From the NCBI GenBank assembly GCA_006384855.1, contig VCJN01001519.1, positions 42,662-106,661 of the forward strand: a stretch of DNA of 64,000 nucleotides, written 5' to 3'. The notes below the pieces were generated by a model that did not search any database, was not told the origin of the DNA, and was given only the letters and a program-made list of their open reading frames with translations. Of the stretch, positions 22,282 to 29,083 are shown piece by piece. The stretch comes from Tetraselmis striata. Taxonomy: Eukaryota; Chlorophyta; Chlorodendrophyceae; Chlorodendrales; Chlorodendraceae. The stretch's first letter is position 1, and every line of letters begins with the position of its first letter. A program made the position numbers and the translations under genes.

Positions 22282-22947
22282 GTGATAAGCCGATCGATCC
22301 ACGATCAAATCGTGGATCCCCTCCCGCAAACCCCCTTCTTCATGGCCATCATCGGGTCGGCGGGATCGGGGAAGACATCGATGCTAATCAACCTCCTAAC
22401 CTCCCGCCAGGCCTATAAGAAGGCGTTTCACCACGTCCACGTCATCATGCCGAGCCACAGCGTCGCCTCGCTCAAACAAAATTGTTTTAAGGGGCACGAT
22501 AAAATGCACGACGAGCTTACTCTGTCGGCCCTCGTGGGCATCGCGGAATCGGTGAAAACATCGGCGGCGAAGGATGAGAGTTCCTTGCTAGTTATGGACG
22601 ATGTAACGGCCTCCCTAAAGGACGCCGACATCCAACATGAACTGAAAGACATGATATACAACCGGCGCCACTACCGCCTTAGCATCATGGTGCTCGTTCA
22701 GTCCTACAACGCCATGCCGCTCGCCATCCGGAAGACGCTCTCGCACTTCGTCGCATACAAGCCTCGCAACAAGAAAGAATTCTCCGGAATTTTTGATGAG
22801 TTAATTTTCATGGACCGTGACGAGGCCGACCAGCTGCAGCGGTTCATATTTGACGCGCCGTACACATTTATGTTCGCGGAGACGGCTAGCGGCCAAATTT
22901 ATTCCGGCTTTGATAGGATAAAATCAAGCGATGCCGCGCCGATCTAA
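22282..22947 (+). CDS. A32-like genome-packaging ATPase of the PLV
   Basis: This is a P-loop ATPase of the FtsK/HerA-like A32 class that pumps DNA into capsids of Polintons, PLVs, virophages and large DNA viruses. Walker A is GSAGSGKTS near the start of the open frame, Walker B is SLLVMDDV about 85 residues on, and a sensor-type segment YRLSIMVLVQSYNAMP follows. The length (about 220 residues) fits the small viral forms. A likely N-terminal extension (FVIEKRSEFRLKPPGF) lies just upstream in another frame, so the gene probably carries one break. It ends within the start of the next gene, as is usual in this cassette. Confidence 0.85.
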   Translation: MISRSIHDQIVDPLPQTPFFMAIIGSAGSGKTSMLINLLTSRQAYKKAFHHVHVIMPSHSVASLKQNCFKGHDKMHDELTLSALVGIAESVKTSAAKDESSLLVMDDVTASLKDADIQHELKDMIYNRRHYRLSIMVLVQSYNAMPLAIRKTLSHFVAYKPRNKKEFSGIFDELIFMDRDEADQLQRFIFDAPYTFMFAETASGQIYSGFDRIKSSDAAPI

Positions 22948-23500
22948 AACGGCGGAAGCCCCGCGGCGCCGGAAGCCCTCGACCCGACCCGTAAGCAGCC
23001 GGAAGCCCTCCACCCGACCCGTAGGCCGCCGGAAGCCCTCGACCCGACCCGTAGGCCGCCGCAGCTCTCAGTCAGTCCGCGTCAATGTCGTTCAAACTGT
23101 CGGCGCGAGCGAGCCTCCCCCGCAGCCTCCCTTTCAAAAGGGTTGGAGCACCTACGACATCGTCCGACCAATGCTGCCGGCACACGTGCCCGCGAGGAAC
23201 ACGGGCGAGCCGCTGAGCCACAAAGTGGGCGGACACACATTCGGCGGGGACGCCGAGGCGGCCTCGGTCGCTCGAACACCGCCACAGCGGAGTGATGCGG
23301 AGTCACCCCTAGCCCGAGGGGGCACCGAGCTCTTCGAGGAGTCGGGGGATTTCTCGCCCGACGATCTCTCGGCGATGACGGTTAGGCAGCTAGAGGAGAT
23401 GGCACGCCTCGAGGGCATACCGATCCCGCGGAGCGTTCGCAAGAAGAACAAGGCCGGACTGGTCGAGTACCTATCGCGAAATATCCCCCGCCGCGATTAA
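22931..23500 (+). CDS. PLV DNA-binding protein with basic repeats and a SAP-like C-terminus
   Basis: The 189-residue frame starts at ATG 22931, overlapping the ATPase end. Residues 10-45 are three basic repeats of the type RRKPSTRPVG, suited to nucleic-acid contact. A low-complexity middle follows. The C-terminal 35 residues (MTVRQLEEMARLEGIPIP...KAGLVEYLSR) have the helix-extended-helix pattern of SAP/Rho-N-like DNA-binding domains. A virion core or genome-packaging role is inferred from the fold guess and the position between ATPase and capsid genes. Confidence 0.55.
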   Translation: MPRRSKTAEAPRRRKPSTRPVSSRKPSTRPVGRRKPSTRPVGRRSSQSVRVNVVQTVGASEPPPQPPFQKGWSTYDIVRPMLPAHVPARNTGEPLSHKVGGHTFGGDAEAASVARTPPQRSDAESPLARGGTELFEESGDFSPDDLSAMTVRQLEEMARLEGIPIPRSVRKKNKAGLVEYLSRNIPRRD

Positions 23501-23528
23501 ATTTGTAGCGTCATAGTAAAATATCAAC

Positions 23529-23873
23529 ATGGGCTTCCTCGGCAAGTTCGGGCGCAAGCTGCGCGGGTTCGGAGAGAAGCTAACGGCGGGGATACGCACC
23601 GTGGGGAGCAAGGTGGGCGGGGTTCTCCTCGGCGCGTCCCCGGTGCTCGCGACCATCCCCGGCCTCGGCGCGCCGGCCGCCGCTCTTAGCGCCTCCGTAG
23701 GCGGGGCAGCGTTGGGGGTCGCGGGACTGGCCGGCGCGGCGCATGGCGCCATCGCGGGCCGCGGAGTGGATGTCGGGGCGATCAAGCAGGGGTACACGGA
23801 CGTCAAGGGCAGCGCCAAGGCCGTTCGAGACGCCTACGGCGGCTTGCGGAACCGCCCGAGCCTTGAACGCTAA
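23529..23873 (+). CDS. Small amphipathic, Gly/Ala-rich PLV protein
   Basis: The 114-residue frame starts at ATG 23529 after AAAATATCAAC. Its N-terminus (MGFLGKFGRKLRGFGEKL) forms an amphipathic cationic helix, and residues 40-80 are a hydrophobic Gly/Ala-rich stretch that could insert into membrane. Small proteins of this type next to the capsid gene resemble membrane-active or capsid-internal proteins such as adenovirus pVI and pX in character, but there is no sequence proof of homology. Function is inferred only. Confidence 0.45.
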   Translation: MGFLGKFGRKLRGFGEKLTAGIRTVGSKVGGVLLGASPVLATIPGLGAPAAALSASVGGAALGVAGLAGAAHGAIAGRGVDVGAIKQGYTDVKGSAKAVRDAYGGLRNRPSLER

Positions 23874-23910
23874 ATTTATATCTGGGGACAGGGTATAAAC
23901 CCCAACCAAC

Positions 23911-25152
23911 ATGTCCCTAGGCCGGAGCGAAGCCCTCGTGTTTGCCCCGAAGCCGCGGGCGGTGGCGGCGCATAAGTACCGCTCAAACATCCCGCCGCTC
24001 AACGGCCGGACGTTTAGCCCGGGCGATACCGTGCAGCTTGCCATCCCATGCGGCAACAAGGGCGAGTTCCTTAACACCCGCCAGTCCTACCTAAAGTTCA
24101 AGCTCACCAACAAGGATACTACGGCGGCCAATGCCATGGTGCTCGACGGCTCGGCGCATGCCGTCATCCGCTTGCTCGAGTGTGTGTACGGCAGCAACGT
24201 GCTCGAGTACATTGATCAGTATAGGGCACTTTATCAGACGATCCTCGATTCTAGCGGCGACGGCTCGCAGATGGTGTATGGCGGCTCGGTCACCGAGGGC
24301 ATGAGCAACGCTACCGCTCGGGTCGGCGCATCCATTGGCGGCTCCGCGTCAATCACAGTGTGCCTTCCTCTCATGTCGGGCGTGCTAGGAAGCATGCAGC
24401 ACAAGTACTTGCCCATTGGTGACATGGTGCGAAACCACATGAGGTTGAACATCACCCTTGCGGGCAAGGATGATGCTCAGAAGTCCACCGCGAGCCGCGA
24501 TTGGGAGATCACCGACGTGGAGTACGTGGCGGAAATCGTCAAGCTGGACGGCGGCGCGGCACAAGCCATCTCCGCGGCGAACGCCGGCGGGTACCGCATC
24601 CCCATGACCACTTTCAGCAACCACGCCGCTAGTGTAGAGGCCGGCTCCAAGGTCATCAACACGCTCATTAGCGGTAACTACCGTTCGCTTAAGACCTTGC
24701 TCACGATCTTCCGCAAGCAAAGCAACGCCTCGACGGCCACGGTGGGTTTCCTCACGGATCGCACCAACCCGTTCGGCGACGGCGGTCGATGGCAGTATGA
24801 TGTCGCGGGCCAGCTTATCCCCCAAAAGCCCGTCGACACCAACGCGGAGGCATTCGCAGAATTGCAGAAGGCGTTTCACGCCTACGGCTCGCTTGACCAT
24901 CATGGGATCATCAAAAACAGCACGTGGGTGGCCGCCGAAGGGACCTATGTGGTCGCCCAGGATTTGGAATCGCAGTCGCAGAAGTCCATGCTATCCGAGT
25001 CCGGTGTGGATGTGTCGAGTGCCACCATCCACCTCAAGGCAGAGTTCGCGGCGGCACTTGCGAGTGGCGGCGCGCTCCGCATCGACACCTTCACCCACCC
25101 GGACGCGGTGTTATTCGTCGATCCCAGCGGCATGGCGCAGACAGTTTTTTAG
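23911..25152 (+). CDS. Major capsid protein of the PLV (double jelly-roll type expected)
   Basis: The 413-residue frame starts at ATG 23911 in the CCAACATG context. Features typical of PLV and adintovirus major capsid proteins include NGRTFSPGDTVQLAIPCGNKGEFLN near residue 30, a beta strand YLKFKLTN, HKYLPIGDMVRNHMRLNITL near residue 165 and the YRSLKTLLTIFRK segment. The length is at the short end of the family's range. The protein would self-assemble into the icosahedral shell. The gene is preceded by an AT-rich leader (TAAATTTATATCTGGGG) that may act as a promoter, and is followed 16 bases later by the minor capsid candidate. The assignment rests on motif style and context. Confidence 0.7.
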   Translation: MSLGRSEALVFAPKPRAVAAHKYRSNIPPLNGRTFSPGDTVQLAIPCGNKGEFLNTRQSYLKFKLTNKDTTAANAMVLDGSAHAVIRLLECVYGSNVLEYIDQYRALYQTILDSSGDGSQMVYGGSVTEGMSNATARVGASIGGSASITVCLPLMSGVLGSMQHKYLPIGDMVRNHMRLNITLAGKDDAQKSTASRDWEITDVEYVAEIVKLDGGAAQAISAANAGGYRIPMTTFSNHAASVEAGSKVINTLISGNYRSLKTLLTIFRKQSNASTATVGFLTDRTNPFGDGGRWQYDVAGQLIPQKPVDTNAEAFAELQKAFHAYGSLDHHGIIKNSTWVAAEGTYVVAQDLESQSQKSMLSESGVDVSSATIHLKAEFAAALASGGALRIDTFTHPDAVLFVDPSGMAQTVF

Positions 25153-25168
25153 CACCCATAGGTGTAAA

Positions 25169-26128
25169 ATGAAAATCCGCCGCGTCGTCGTAAGCTCCGC
25201 GGAGCGCTCCCGCGGGGCACCGTACAATTTCGCCTCCCCCCTTCAGGAGCAGCACCTCAATGTGTTCGCGGGGCAAACGACGCGTTTTGCCCTCGAGTGG
25301 ATCACACCGGTGCGCGGAAGCGACCTCGAAAGCGATTTCGCGTCTAACGACTTCCACCCTCTCGCCGTCCTCCTCATATGCCCCTCCTTCACGCAGCTCA
25401 ACCAATACAAAAATTTCGAGAGGAACTCCGACGCAGTGTTGGGGCTCCTCCAAGGCGACCCATCGGGTAAAGCCTTATACGGCGCCACCGCCGACACCCC
25501 GTACGTGCAGCGAACGGCTTGCGGCGGGATGTGCTTGGGCGACCAGCTTGCTACGCTCAGTGAGCTCGAGTTTCGCTTTCGCGAGGCGCCGACGCGGGTG
25601 AGCACCGGCGCGTACGAGTGGGAGCCGACTTTCGCCGAGGACATCGATATGTCGCTCGTGTTTTGGGAGGAGGAGCCGGAGCGCGCCGTCGCTCCTGCGT
25701 TCTACAACATGTGGTTCAGCACCGGCGCGGCGGATGTTCTCGTCGGTGCCGCCGCATACGGGATACCGTTCCGCATGCCGGCGCTAGCCCGCGATCCGGG
25801 CGGGTGGCAGATGGCGGTGTCCTACTGCAGCCCCGTCCATGTTCCGACCCCCGCGCCGGCGGGACTGCTCCTCACAACCGACCTCATCCAGAGCGACACG
25901 GACAACCGCCGGCGCGTGCTCGCCTACCTGCCCGGCGCGGGTGGGTCCTTTTTCGGCGTGAAACGCACTGTCAAGCCCGTGTGCGAGGACACGGTAGGCG
26001 TGCCGGTGCGCCAGCTCCCACTCGACGACCAAGCCTATCTCAACATCGAGGTGAGGGACGCCGTGACCTACGCGATGCGCCCAAACGCGAGCCAGTTCAT
26101 TTTTTGCTTGACGTTCTATAAAATATGA
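25169..26128 (+). CDS. Minor capsid (penton-like) candidate of the PLV
   Basis: The 319-residue frame is taken from ATG 25169, the first ATG after the capsid stop; the frame is open further upstream, but there it overlaps the capsid gene. It begins MKIRRVVVSSAERSRG and contains beta-rich segments (TTRFALEWITPVRGSDLESDF, DIDMSLVFWEEEP) and a final block QFIFCLTFYKI. Its place directly behind the major capsid gene and its size match the single jelly-roll penton protein of PLVs and virophages, although I cannot prove the fold by eye. Stop and next start overlap (ATGA). Confidence 0.55.
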   Translation: MKIRRVVVSSAERSRGAPYNFASPLQEQHLNVFAGQTTRFALEWITPVRGSDLESDFASNDFHPLAVLLICPSFTQLNQYKNFERNSDAVLGLLQGDPSGKALYGATADTPYVQRTACGGMCLGDQLATLSELEFRFREAPTRVSTGAYEWEPTFAEDIDMSLVFWEEEPERAVAPAFYNMWFSTGAADVLVGAAAYGIPFRMPALARDPGGWQMAVSYCSPVHVPTPAPAGLLLTTDLIQSDTDNRRRVLAYLPGAGGSFFGVKRTVKPVCEDTVGVPVRQLPLDDQAYLNIEVRDAVTYAMRPNASQFIFCLTFYKI

Positions 26129-26964
26129 AGAGGCACGTGTTCCCTTCCCTCAACCCCGGGGGTGTTGTGGGGCGAAGCCCCTTTCCGGGCAATAGGCTGG
26201 AACGCTCGTACCGCGAGTGCTTTCTCGAGCTGTATGTGGCGGTCAGAACATACATATCCGCATATTCATTGTCGGCTCATCCCGACGAGACCTCCGTAAC
26301 ATTTTTCGTGACGCTAGAAGAAAACATGGGCGTCTCCTCGGCCTTCCTCGGGGTGAACACCACGAACGACATCGGCGGGCGCACGGAGACCGATGTCACA
26401 TCTAGCATCAGCGGGGGAACTACGATCTCGTATGACTACGCGGTTGGCGCCCCCAACCAAACAAGGTATTTCTGGCTGCGTCTCGTCGACACCTCGGGGA
26501 ACGAGAGCATCAGCTACCTAGGCCCGGGGACCACGGCGGACCTCACGGCCCCGACCGTCGACTCCTTCACGCTGACCACCGCCCCCACCCCCACGAGCTC
26601 CGTGAGCGTGACGCTAGCAGCCAGCGACAACGACGCGGTGGCCACGCTCTACCTCCTCCTGAGCAGCACCGTAACGACACCCCCCACCCCGAGCGAGATC
26701 AAAAACGCCGGCCTCGCACTCCCGGGGGGAACGACGGCGCACACCTTCACCGGCCTAGCCCCGGGTACCACCTTCTACGGGTGGGTGCTCGCCCGGGACC
26801 AAGTCGGCAACGAGTCGGCGGTGGTTGCGTCGACACCCGCCACTCTAGCCACGGTATCGGACACCACCCCGCCGCAGCTAGACGGCCCCGCCTCCGTGAC
26901 ACCTACGCCGGGCGCTGAGGAGTCCTCGCTCACGATTGTGGTTAATATCTCCGACAGCACCTAA
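26125..26964 (+). CDS. Fn3-like repeat adhesin or fibre protein of the PLV
   Basis: The 279-residue frame begins at ATG 26125, overlapping the previous stop. It is built from Thr/Ser-rich beta repeats. Each repeat carries a strand ending in the pattern (I/L)-x-D-x-x-G-N-E-S, seen twice (LVDTSGNESIS and RDQVGNESAVV), preceded by LAPGTTFYGWVLA, as in fibronectin type III or cadherin-like domains. Such repeats are used by viruses and bacteria for host surface contact. No signal peptide is apparent, in keeping with a virion component. The protein ends one base before the next ATG. Confidence 0.6.
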   Translation: MKRHVFPSLNPGGVVGRSPFPGNRLERSYRECFLELYVAVRTYISAYSLSAHPDETSVTFFVTLEENMGVSSAFLGVNTTNDIGGRTETDVTSSISGGTTISYDYAVGAPNQTRYFWLRLVDTSGNESISYLGPGTTADLTAPTVDSFTLTTAPTPTSSVSVTLAASDNDAVATLYLLLSSTVTTPPTPSEIKNAGLALPGGTTAHTFTGLAPGTTFYGWVLARDQVGNESAVVASTPATLATVSDTTPPQLDGPASVTPTPGAEESSLTIVVNISDST

Positions 26965-27195
26965 ATGTCTAGCGGGATCGTGGGCATCAACTTCAACCAA
27001 CGGGAAACCAACGCGCCAAAGGTGTTCGCGTATTATGGCGGTAATACCCTCCTCGGCTTCACGTCAAGCGTGCGGCGCGACTCCATCGGGAATCGCATCG
27101 CGGACCCCCGATCGGAGATCGATGTGGCTCTTCGAGGGATGCCACCCGCCAACGAGGCTGTGGAGGGTGTCGGGCATATAATTTTGTCACCTTAA
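26965..27195 (+). CDS. Small unrecognised PLV protein
   Basis: This 76-residue frame starts at the ATG immediately after the adhesin stop and ends 6 bases before the SLATT-like gene. The tight packing supports it as a gene. It reads MSSGIVGINFNQRETNAPKV and has several short beta-like segments and no transmembrane stretch. No family is recognised. Confidence 0.45.
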   Translation: MSSGIVGINFNQRETNAPKVFAYYGGNTLLGFTSSVRRDSIGNRIADPRSEIDVALRGMPPANEAVEGVGHIILSP

Positions 27196-27201
27196 GTGTA
27201 A

Positions 27202-27726
27202 ATGGCCCGCGATAGTCTCGAGTCGGTGGTCGTCGAGCTGGATAACGCGCTCCTTACGAAATGGCGTTACAACGCCAATGTGCAAAAAACCTTTCATTCC
27301 CGGAGCTACTCGTACTTTAAGCGGTTGGCTGATGCGACAGCCGTCGTCAGTGTCTCGATAAGTCTGCTGGTCGGCTGTTTCAACCTCGCCTACGGTATCG
27401 CGGGACCAACGGAAGCCGAATCGGCCTCGGTCGTGAGCGGGTGCCTGTCCCTTTGTGCCGGTAGCATTGTCGGCGTGGCCAACTCATTGGGTTGGGCCGA
27501 AAAGTCGGCGCAGCATAACCATTACGCTGCCCGCTACGGCGAGATCAGTCGGGACATCAACACGGAGGCGATGCTGAAGCGAATGGACGATGGGACATTC
27601 GCGTCCGAGGCGGAATTTATCAAGCACATATTGGCCCAGCTGGATCGGATCGAGGAAAACGCGCCAACAATCCCGGGCGTGGTCGAGCGCGCGAGCAAAC
27701 GAAAAAACACCTCTAGCGTAGGATAG
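27202..27726 (+). CDS. SLATT-like two-transmembrane protein encoded by the PLV
   Basis: The 174-residue protein has a charged N-terminal helix (LLTKWRYNANVQKTFHSRSYSYF). Two hydrophobic segments follow at about residues 45-67 and 78-98 (SVSISLLVGCFNLAYG, VVSGCLSLCAGSIVGVAN). The soluble tail carries W-x(5)-Q-H-N-H-Y-A-A-R-Y-G-E-I-S-R-D-I and ends near NAPTIPG. This layout is that of SLATT-domain proteins, 2TM effectors that in bacteria pair with nucleotide-sensing defence modules and are thought to form pores. Related proteins occur in some large DNA viruses. It lies between two fibre-type genes. Role here unknown; membrane action on the host or on a competing virus is inference. Confidence 0.65.
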   Translation: MARDSLESVVVELDNALLTKWRYNANVQKTFHSRSYSYFKRLADATAVVSVSISLLVGCFNLAYGIAGPTEAESASVVSGCLSLCAGSIVGVANSLGWAEKSAQHNHYAARYGEISRDINTEAMLKRMDDGTFASEAEFIKHILAQLDRIEENAPTIPGVVERASKRKNTSSVG

Positions 27727-27732
27727 TAAACA

Positions 27733-28266
27733 ATGAGCGGGTTCAGTCAGATCCGCCTCTATTCCAACACCACCAATTCGATCCCCGTCGGGGAGTTTAC
27801 GGATGTCACCGAGCAGATTTTAGGTTCCGCGACGGCTAGCGTCACCCCCAACGTGGTTTACGACTACGACAACGGGGAGGTCACCGTAACGGGCCTCCAA
27901 CCGGGGACGCAGTATTGGCTGTGGATCGAGCTCATTGATACCGCCGGGAACACATCCGGGATTATCAGCCTCGGCAGCCATAACACCAACCCCGTAGTCG
28001 CAATCGATGGCGCGTTTGCAACCGTAACATCCAGCAATCCCGTGTTTTCACCGGATTTCAGCATGGTGTATACAACCATTCCCGCGGCTGATAAGGCCAC
28101 TAACACGCTTTACCAAGCCGACTTCGATATCGATCGTCAACCAGATGACGACAGTTATGTTTTTCAAGGAACAATCACAAACCCAGGCTCTTATTCACAC
28201 TACCGATTGTACGTGACACAACAAGAGAGGAGCAGAGCCACTGTAGATGAAATTGTGTTACTTTGA
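27733..28266 (+). CDS. Second Fn3-like fibre protein of the PLV
   Basis: The 177-residue frame starts at ATG 27733, 6 bases after the SLATT-like gene. Residues 35-80 contain the Fn3-type pattern VTVTGLQPGTQYWLWIELIDTAGN, close in style to the 26125-26964 protein. The second half (PVFSPDFSMVYTTIP, HYRLYVTQQ) is beta-rich and may be a binding head. It is the last gene recognised before the minisatellite. A paralogous or modular fibre is inferred. Confidence 0.55.
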   Translation: MSGFSQIRLYSNTTNSIPVGEFTDVTEQILGSATASVTPNVVYDYDNGEVTVTGLQPGTQYWLWIELIDTAGNTSGIISLGSHNTNPVVAIDGAFATVTSSNPVFSPDFSMVYTTIPAADKATNTLYQADFDIDRQPDDDSYVFQGTITNPGSYSHYRLYVTQQERSRATVDEIVLL

Positions 28267-28384
28267 CGCTCACGGTGCCTGCCGCGCTCACGATGCATGC
28301 CGCGTGTGTCGTTCTTGAGCGTCATACGGGCATAGACATCGTTCCGGGGCGTCATACGGGCTCATAGACGTCGTTCCGGGGCGT
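28267..28384 (+). repeat. Short direct repeats after the last PLV gene
   Basis: Two adjacent copies of a ~32-base unit (CGTCATACGGGC(T)CATAGAC(A/G)TCG then TTCCGGGG) lie at about 28320-28384, preceded by GCTCACG(G/A)TGC(C/A)TGCCGCG repeated twice. They sit exactly between the PLV coding block and the minisatellite and may belong to the element's terminal region. Confidence 0.6.
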
Positions 28385-28750
28385 CACCCGACAGGGGACG
28401 TGCCGTGCCGACAGGGGACGCGCCGTGCCGATGGGGGACGCGCCGTGCCGACAGGGGACGCGCCGACGCCGATGAGGAACCCGCCGTGCCGACAGGGGAC
28501 GCGCCGTGCCGATGGGGGACGCGCCGACTCCGATGAGGAACCCGCCGACGCCGACAGGGGGCGCACCGTGCCCACTCACAGGGGACGCGCCGACGCCGAC
28601 AGGGGACGCGCCGTGCCGATGGGGGACGCGCCGTGCCGACGCCGATGAGGAACGCGCCGTGCCGACAGGGGACGCGCCGACGCCGATGAGGAACGCGCCG
28701 TGCCGACAGGGGACGCGCCGACGCCGATGAGGAACCCGCCGTGCCGACGG
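28385..28750 (+). repeat. 20-21 bp minisatellite
   Basis: About 17 tandem units follow one another with three main variants: GTGCCGACAGGGGACGCGCC, GTGCCGATGGGGGACGCGCC and GACGCCGATGAGGAACCCGCC. Units alternate between 20 and 21 bases, so reading frame is not conserved and the long minus-strand frame over the array is a by-product. The GGGGAC core on one strand is G-rich. Confidence 0.9.
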
Positions 28751-29083
28751 ACCAAAAATGTCTCCGTAACACCCTCTTTCGTAATGGCTCCGCCCCACCC
28801 CCATCGGAGGATGCCAGCCCCACGGCCCCATTTTGGGGCCGACATCCTCCGACACGGTACGGAGCGGTACCACAGCGAGTACCGACATGAGGGATAATGT
28901 ACAGTCGACGTGCAAACCGGAGAAATCCACGGAGACATTTTGGCGAGCCGCGGAATATCGCCTACATAAGAGAAAACGCGATTTTACCTCGCTGGCCGAC
29001 GTCGGCGGCAGGGCCGAGAGGGCCCGGGCAAAAATGTCTCCGTAACACCCTTTTTCTTAACACACACGCTATCAGGCGCGTGC
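28751..29083. other. Hairpin-bearing segment framed by a 22-base direct repeat
   Basis: The motif AAAAATGTCTCCGTAACACCCT occurs at about 28752-28773 and again at about 29032-29053; a shorter inverted match (GGAGACATTTTGG) lies near 28932-28945. Between the copies is a nested inverted repeat. Outer arms are TCGGAGGATG (28804-28813) and CATCCTCCGA (28843-28852). Inner arms are GGCCCCA and TGGGGCC around a TTT loop. No gene is seen. Confidence 0.6.

Larger units (their letters stand above)
19385..28266. mobile_element. Polinton-like virus (PLV) morphogenesis cassette (fossil)
   Basis: Eleven tightly packed, intronless genes have the content and packing of a PLV or virophage-like element. Three lie on the minus strand (fibre, structural protein, small basic protein) and eight on the plus strand, diverging near 22.03 kb. 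Stop and start codons overlap or lie within a few bases (for example ATGA at 26125-26128). Major capsid protein, packaging ATPase and fibre genes are present. Polymerase, integrase and protease are absent. The left side is cut by the LTR of Copia copy E; to the right a minisatellite and then a truncated Copia copy follow. No terminal inverted repeats were found. The element is incomplete; most remaining frames look open, with perhaps two breaks. Confidence 0.85.

Noticed and set aside
22428-22661. Antisense and off-frame ORFs inside the PLV and Copia genes
   Set aside because: All lie in shadow of longer frames with clear family motifs and have no independent support.
28352-28930. 192-codon minus frame over the minisatellite
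   Set aside because: Units of 20 and 21 bases alternate, so the frame drifts through the repeat; the R-R-V-P-C-R-H product is a repeat artefact.
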